NCBI GenBank assembly: GCA_937982495.1
Contig: CALJLX010000566.1
Span: forward strand, 1 to 10,973
Origin: an uncultured Desulfuromonas sp.
GTDB taxonomy: Bacteria; Desulfobacterota; Desulfuromonadia; Desulfuromonadales; Trichloromonadaceae
Reading direction: 5' to 3'
DNA: 10,973 bases
Part shown: positions 7,851-10,973 of the stretch, piece after piece
How the letters are laid out: the number at the start of each line of letters is the position of its first letter
How positions within the stretch are numbered: position 1 is the stretch's first letter
The notes under the pieces: generated by a model
Database searches by the model: none
What the model saw: the letters and a program-made list of their open reading frames with translations, nothing else
What the model was told of the DNA's origin: nothing
Translations under genes and position numbers: made by a program

Positions 7851-7858
7851 CTTGCCCC

Positions 7859-10162
7859 ATGGGTCCCATTCAAACCGTCGAAGAACGCTGCCGCAAGTGC
7901 TATTCCTGCGTGCGCAACTGCCCCGTGAAGGCGATCAAGGTCAAGGAAAACTGGGCCGAGGTCATCCACGAACGCTGCATCGGCTGCGGCAAGTGCGTGA
8001 AGGTCTGCGCCCAGCAGGCGAAGATCGTCACCGACGGCACCGGCAAGATCCTGCGCATGCTCGCCGGCGAACAGCCGGTGGTGGCGGTGCTCGGCTGTTC
8101 CTTTCCCGCCTTTTTCCACGACATCCGCCCCGGGCAACTGGTTTCCGGCCTCAAACGCCTCGGCTTCCGGGAGGTACATGAGGGCTCCTATGGGGTGGAA
8201 CTGCTGGTCGACACCTATCGCCGGCTGATCGACACCCCGGCGGACTTTCCCCGTATCACCACCCATTGCCCGACCATTGTCGATCTCATCGAGCGCCACT
8301 ACCCTCACCTGTTGAAAAACCTCATGCCGGTCGTCTCGCCGATGGTCGCCATCGGTCGCTTCATCAAGGAGCGCACAGGGGCGAAGACCAAGGTCGTCTA
8401 TCTCAGTTCCTGCATCGCCGGAAAATTCGAGATCGAGGCCGAGCCAGTGGCCGACGCGGTGGACATGGTGCTCACCTACCAGGAATTGGCCAAGCTCTTT
8501 CGCGCCGGTTCCATCGACCTCTCGCGCCTACCCGAATCCCCCTTCGACGGCGTCCCCCCCGAGCGGGGGCGGCTCTTCGCCGTGACCGGCGGCCCCTTCC
8601 AGGCCTTCGGCATTCAGGATGACTTCTTCAACCCCGACTTCCTCGCCACCGAGGGACAGGAGAACGTCCTAGAGATCATCCGTGACCTGGCGGCGGGGCG
8701 CATCACCCCGCGCATGGTCGACATGCGTTTCTGCGTCGGCGGCTGCGTCGGCGGCCCGGGGAAGAGCAACCGCCTGACCACCTTTTCGAAACGCAACCTG
8801 ATCCACAAGTATTACCAGACCCCGCAGGCGCCTTACGCCACCGCCGCCCATTATCAGACGCCCGGCTCGTCCCCCCGTCTCGACCGCCGCTTCAGCAACA
8901 AGTTCCACCGCCTGGAAGCACCGAGCGGCCAAAGTATCCGCCAGATTCTCCAGTCGACGAATAAATTTGTCGAGCAGGACGAACTGAACTGCGGCGCCTG
9001 CGGCTACGACACCTGCCGGGAGCACGCGGTGGCGGTCTATCAGGGGTTGGCGGAAAACGACATGTGCCTCCCCTACTCCCTCAAACGACTGGAAGAGGAT
9101 CACGTCAAGCTGTCCCAGAAATACGAGCTAGCTCAGCGCGCCCTGCAGCAGGAGTACGGCGACACGGCGATCATCGGCCGCGATGCCAACACCCTGGAGG
9201 TGCTTAATCTCATCACCCAGGTCGGCCCGACCCCGACCACCGTCCTCATTCGCGGCGAGAGCGGCACCGGCAAGGAGCTCACCGCCCGCGCCATCCACCA
9301 GAAGAGTCAACGTTCCGACAAGCCGCTGGTCTCCGTCAATTGCACGACACTGACCGACAGCCTGCTCGAAAGCGAGCTCTTCGGCCACAAAAAGGGGGCC
9401 TTCACCGGCGCCGTCAACGACAAGAAAGGGCTGTTCGAGGCGGCCAACGGCGGCACTATCTTCCTTGACGAAATCGGCGACATCACCCCCAAACTGCAGG
9501 CGGAACTGCTGCGGGTGCTCGACATCGGGGAAATCAAGCCGGTAGGAGGGACGACGCCGGTCAAAGTCGACGTACGCCTGATCGCCGCCACCAACAAGAA
9601 CCTGGAAGAAGGGGTGAAGGAAGGCTGGTTTCGCGAGGATCTGTTCTACCGTCTCAACGTTTTCACCATCACCATGCCGCCACTGCGCAGCCGACTGGAA
9701 TCCTTGCGGGAACTGATCCACGTCTTTCTCGGCCGGGCAAGCAAACGGGTCAACAAGACCCTGGTCGGCATTGACGAGCGGGCTATCGCCTCCATGCTTC
9801 GCTACCCCTGGCCGGGAAACATCCGCGAATTGCAGAATATCATCGAACGGGCGGCGGTCCTCACCCAGGACAGCATCATCCGCCTGGAAAATCTGCCGGT
9901 GGTCTTCAGTCAGCTGCTGCCCGATGCGACCGAAGGGACGAGTGCCCCCGCCGACAACGGTTTCCGCTCGCAGCGGGAGAAACATCTCAACCAGGTGGAG
10001 AAGAACCTGATCAAGCGTTATCTGGAGGAGACCGGCGGCAATGTCTCGCTGGCGGCGCGCAAGGCGGGAATTCCTCGCCGCACCTTCTACCGGATGCTTA
10101 CGCGCTATGACCTGCAGGGCGCGGAATTTCGCGGCAAAAAACCGACACGCCCCGCCTCTTGA
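7859..10162 (+). CDS. [FeFe]-hydrogenase-like sensor fused to a sigma54-dependent activator
   Basis: This 767-residue one-component regulator probably senses H2 or redox state and activates RNA polymerase-sigma54. In order: ferredoxin motif 1 (C11, C14, C17, C21-P); motif 2 (C40, C43, C46, C50); a [FeFe]-hydrogenase large-subunit domain at about 70-310; a four-cysteine Fe-S motif of the RnfB/ACS kind (C378, C381, C386, C403); a predicted coiled coil at about 406-435; an AAA+ domain at about 436-672 with Walker A GESGTGKE (466-473), GAFTGA (513-518) and Walker B GGTIFLDE (531-538); and a Fis-type helix-turn-helix at about 715-752. All four H-cluster cysteine positions are kept: C137, C185, C292 and C296. 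The first signature reads TTHCP, not TSCCP, so the proton-transfer cysteine is histidine, which favours a sensor over a turnover enzyme. There is no PAS or receiver domain. The nearest likely target is the sigma54 promoter at 10347. Specific ligand and H-cluster loading are inference. Confidence 0.88.
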   Translation: MGPIQTVEERCRKCYSCVRNCPVKAIKVKENWAEVIHERCIGCGKCVKVCAQQAKIVTDGTGKILRMLAGEQPVVAVLGCSFPAFFHDIRPGQLVSGLKRLGFREVHEGSYGVELLVDTYRRLIDTPADFPRITTHCPTIVDLIERHYPHLLKNLMPVVSPMVAIGRFIKERTGAKTKVVYLSSCIAGKFEIEAEPVADAVDMVLTYQELAKLFRAGSIDLSRLPESPFDGVPPERGRLFAVTGGPFQAFGIQDDFFNPDFLATEGQENVLEIIRDLAAGRITPRMVDMRFCVGGCVGGPGKSNRLTTFSKRNLIHKYYQTPQAPYATAAHYQTPGSSPRLDRRFSNKFHRLEAPSGQSIRQILQSTNKFVEQDELNCGACGYDTCREHAVAVYQGLAENDMCLPYSLKRLEEDHVKLSQKYELAQRALQQEYGDTAIIGRDANTLEVLNLITQVGPTPTTVLIRGESGTGKELTARAIHQKSQRSDKPLVSVNCTTLTDSLLESELFGHKKGAFTGAVNDKKGLFEAANGGTIFLDEIGDITPKLQAELLRVLDIGEIKPVGGTTPVKVDVRLIAATNKNLEEGVKEGWFREDLFYRLNVFTITMPPLRSRLESLRELIHVFLGRASKRVNKTLVGIDERAIASMLRYPWPGNIRELQNIIERAAVLTQDSIIRLENLPVVFSQLLPDATEGTSAPADNGFRSQREKHLNQVEKNLIKRYLEETGGNVSLAARKAGIPRRTFYRMLTRYDLQGAEFRGKKPTRPAS

Positions 10163-10168
10163 GTCGAA

Positions 10169-10189
10169 ATTGACACACAGAACGTCAAT
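10169..10189. promoter_or_regulatory. Dyad ATTGAC-N9-GTCAAT, possible distal activator site
   Basis: Perfect 6-bp inverted arms (10169-10174 and 10184-10189) start seven bases after the regulator stop codon. No T-run follows, so it is not a terminator. It lies about 185-205 nt upstream of the predicted sigma54 transcript start, a distance at which enhancer sites can work. It shares TTGACACA with the regulator promoter at 7782. Confidence 0.35.
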
Positions 10190-10270
10190 CTGGGCCACAC
10201 CTGGCGCACTTTTTCCAAGAATCGGCTGTTTTTCCCCAGAGAAATTCTAAGATCCTTCAAATATTGATGT

Positions 10271-10317
10271 TTTTTGACATTTAAAACCCCCGAAAAAACG
10301 GATTAAATCGTCAAAAA
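10271..10317. promoter_or_regulatory. Large inverted repeat upstream of the sigma54 promoter, likely enhancer site
   Basis: TTTTTGACATTTAA (10271-10284) is mirrored by a 15-nt arm at 10303-10317 that is its reverse complement apart from one extra base (C at 10309). The copies face each other across 18 nt and lie about 56-102 nt upstream of the predicted transcript start, the normal range for sigma54 activator binding. The Fis-type activator encoded just upstream is the obvious candidate protein. The repeat is seen; its use as an enhancer is inferred. Confidence 0.45.
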
Positions 10318-10346
10318 CAGAAACATCTCGCCACGAATAAGAAAGA

Positions 10347-10362
10347 TGGCATACCCATTGCT
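10347..10362 (+). promoter_or_regulatory. Sigma54 (-24/-12) promoter
   Basis: TGGCAT at 10347-10352 and TTGCT at 10358-10362 match the sigma54 consensus TGGCACRN4TTGCW at every defined base except one (T for C at position 6). GG and GC are separated by exactly 10 nt, as required. Predicted transcript start is near 10373. It lies in an intergenic region, 185 nt after the gene for a sigma54 activator and on the same strand. Confidence 0.78.
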
Positions 10363-10372
10363 TTCTTATAAA

Positions 10373-10465
10373 GTCATTGACGGGGATACAGATCCTTCAC
10401 ATAAGGAAAACTGCCCACCCCTTTGCGCCGACCGGGACCTCTCTCCCCCGATCGGCGCTTTTTTT
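10373..10465 (+). ncRNA. Candidate sigma54-dependent small RNA, about 93 nt
   Basis: The start is predicted from the -24/-12 promoter and the end from the T-run of the intrinsic terminator. Visible structure includes a 5-bp stem TCCTT/AAGGA with a CACAT loop (10393-10407), a single-stranded C/T-rich stretch (10414-10424), and the terminator hairpin, whose loop ACCTCTCTCC (10437-10446) is also C/U-rich. Such loops often pair with ribosome binding sites. CCCCTTT at 10418-10424 is complementary to AAAGGGG in the ribosome site of the multicopper oxidase (21-27), though a 7-bp match to a G-rich site is weak evidence. The RNA has no convincing open frame. Alternatively this is the 5' leader of ptsP with an attenuator. 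Confidence 0.55.
10425..10465 (+). terminator. Strong intrinsic terminator upstream of ptsP
   Basis: A 12-bp stem (arms 10425-10436 and 10447-10458, one C-A mismatch) closes a 10-nt pyrimidine-rich loop and is followed directly by seven T. No protein gene ends nearby: the regulator stops 262 nt earlier. The terminator therefore belongs to a transcript beginning inside the gap, most simply the one from the sigma54 promoter. Confidence 0.87.
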
Positions 10466-10535
10466 ATTCCCCGTTCCATGAAAATTTCGTTATTATTTTT
10501 CTCACCGACCATCTCACCTCACATTTTTTACCGCT

Positions 10536-10540
10536 AAGGG
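10536..10540 (+). promoter_or_regulatory. Ribosome binding site of ptsP
   Basis: AAGGG ends nine bases before ATG 10550 and supports that start. The 70-nt stretch between the terminator and this site is AT-rich but has no clear -35/-10 pair, so the source of ptsP transcription is not obvious. Confidence 0.65.
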
Positions 10541-10549
10541 TTTAGAGCC

Positions 10550-10973
10550 ATGGGCACAGGCAGCGACCGACTGGGCGTCACCATTCTGGAAGATATCAGC
10601 ACCCTGATCCTCCAGTCCCACGATCTCGATGAAACCTTGCGGAATATCGTGACCCTGGTGGCCCGCCGCATGGGGACGGAGGTCTGCTCCATCTACCTGC
10701 TCGAAGAGGACCGGGAAACCCTGCGCCTCTGCGCCAGCATCGGCCTCTCCCCCGAGGCGGTGGGCAAGGTCAGCCTGAAAATCGGCGAAGGGCTTACCGG
10801 CCTGGCCGCCGAACAGGGGCAGGTAGTGGCGATTCTGGAACCCAAAACCCACCCCCGCTACCGTTACTTCAAGGAGACGGGCGAGGAACGCTATCACTCC
10901 TTTCTCGGCATCCCCCTCTTCGACCGCAAGACCCCCATCGGCGTGCTGACCATCCAGACCGTCGCCCCCCGCC
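10550..10973 (+). CDS. ptsP: N-terminal GAF domain of PtsP (enzyme I of the nitrogen PTS), partial
   Basis: The frame is open from ATG 10550 to the window end (141 codons) and is cut by the edge. The visible part is a GAF domain closely resembling the start of E. coli PtsP: MGTEVCSIYLLEEDRETL (about 39-56), KIGEGLTGLAAEQG, HPRYRYFKETGEERYHSFLG and IPLFDRKTPIGVLTIQ all fit the family. In PtsP this domain responds to nitrogen status and controls the phosphoenolpyruvate-dependent enzyme I domain, which feeds phosphate to NPr and EIIA-Ntr (PtsN). The catalytic His and PEP-binding regions would lie beyond the window, so another GAF-containing sensor is not ruled out. A sigma54 promoter and terminator lie upstream, so its expression may be linked to the hydrogenase-like regulator. 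Confidence 0.8.
   Translation, partial: MGTGSDRLGVTILEDISTLILQSHDLDETLRNIVTLVARRMGTEVCSIYLLEEDRETLRLCASIGLSPEAVGKVSLKIGEGLTGLAAEQGQVVAILEPKTHPRYRYFKETGEERYHSFLGIPLFDRKTPIGVLTIQTVAPR

Larger units (their letters stand above)
7617..7858. promoter_or_regulatory. Divergent intergenic region between gspA and the hydrogenase-like regulator
   Basis: This 242-nt gap holds start signals for both directions. An AT-rich island at about 7686-7707, containing TATGAT on the minus strand, is the best place for a gspA promoter, but I see no convincing -35 partner. The half nearest the regulator holds a perfect TTGACA and a dyad, listed separately. A short hairpin (CGCCG/CGGCG near 7669-7685) followed by TGTTTTTT on the plus strand is weak and of unclear meaning. 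Confidence 0.5.
10163..10346. promoter_or_regulatory. AT-rich upstream region of the sigma54 promoter
   Basis: This stretch has no gene and is clearly richer in A and T than the flanking coding DNA. It carries two TTGAC/GTCAA dyads, described separately. A short GCCA-CACC-TGGC hairpin (10194-10205) followed by GCACTTTTT might weakly terminate the regulator message. The region is the right size and place for the enhancer of a sigma54 promoter. Confidence 0.5.

Noticed and set aside
7664..7858. TTG-initiated 65-codon N-terminal extension of the hydrogenase-like regulator
   Set aside because: It has no good ribosome site, covers promoter elements and an AT-rich island, and matches no domain. 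ATG 7859 has GGAG at the right distance.
9128..10198. 356-codon minus-strand open frame opposite the AAA+ domain
   Set aside because: It is a shadow of the AAA+ and DNA-binding domains, whose motifs are unambiguous on the plus strand.
10257..10269. IHF-like sequence upstream of the sigma54 promoter
   Set aside because: At least two mismatches to the consensus in AT-rich DNA; not strong enough to call.
10346..10537. 63-codon plus-strand open frame in the gap before ptsP
   Set aside because: It starts on the -24 element of the sigma54 promoter, runs through the terminator, and has no clear ribosome site or domain.
10514..10897. 127-codon minus-strand open frame at the ptsP start
   Set aside because: It is an antisense shadow of the GAF domain, with no family features.

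Overview
The window is GC-rich chromosomal DNA from a Gram-negative, anaerobic, respiring bacterium. It most resembles the Desulfuromonadales/Geobacterales (Desulfurobacterota). I infer this from gene content: a very large secreted multicopper oxidase with fibronectin domains (OmpB-like), a periplasmic di-heme cytochrome of the CcpA/MauG family, a GspA/GspB pair, an [FeFe]-hydrogenase-like sensor fused to a sigma54 activator, and a GAF-PtsP. No taxonomic marker gene is present, so the assignment is provisional. No rRNA, tRNA, CRISPR array, insertion sequence or phage gene was seen.

Layout. (1) 35-5095, plus strand: the multicopper oxidase, then the di-heme cytochrome, 84 nt apart with a GC-rich hairpin in the gap. 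Both carry export signals and look like one exported redox module. (2) 5110-5154: a perfect 21-bp inverted repeat that can end transcription from both sides of a convergent junction. (3) 7616-5172, minus strand: gspA then gspB, 6 nt apart, an ATPase/inner-membrane pair used to assemble type II secretion machinery. (4) 7617-7858: a divergent promoter region. (5) 7859-10162, plus strand: a 767-residue one-component regulator with two [4Fe-4S] ferredoxin motifs, an H-cluster-type [FeFe]-hydrogenase domain, a further four-cysteine Fe-S motif, a sigma54 AAA+ domain with GAFTGA, and a Fis-type helix-turn-helix. (6) 10163-10549: an AT-rich 387-nt gap with dyads, a near-consensus -24/-12 sigma54 promoter (10347-10362) and a strong intrinsic terminator (10425-10465). 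(7) 10550 to the end: the N-terminal GAF domain of ptsP, cut by the window edge.

The most interesting unit is 7859-10465. A protein that looks like an H2- or redox-sensing hydrogenase fused to a sigma54 activator lies next to a sigma54 promoter that can make only about 93 nt of RNA before a terminator. The simplest model is that the regulator senses H2 or redox state and switches on a small RNA. The alternative is that this RNA is an attenuated leader of ptsP, which encodes enzyme I of the nitrogen phosphotransferase system. The protein domains and the promoter and terminator motifs are read directly from sequence. The sensing role, the sRNA and the regulatory link are inference.
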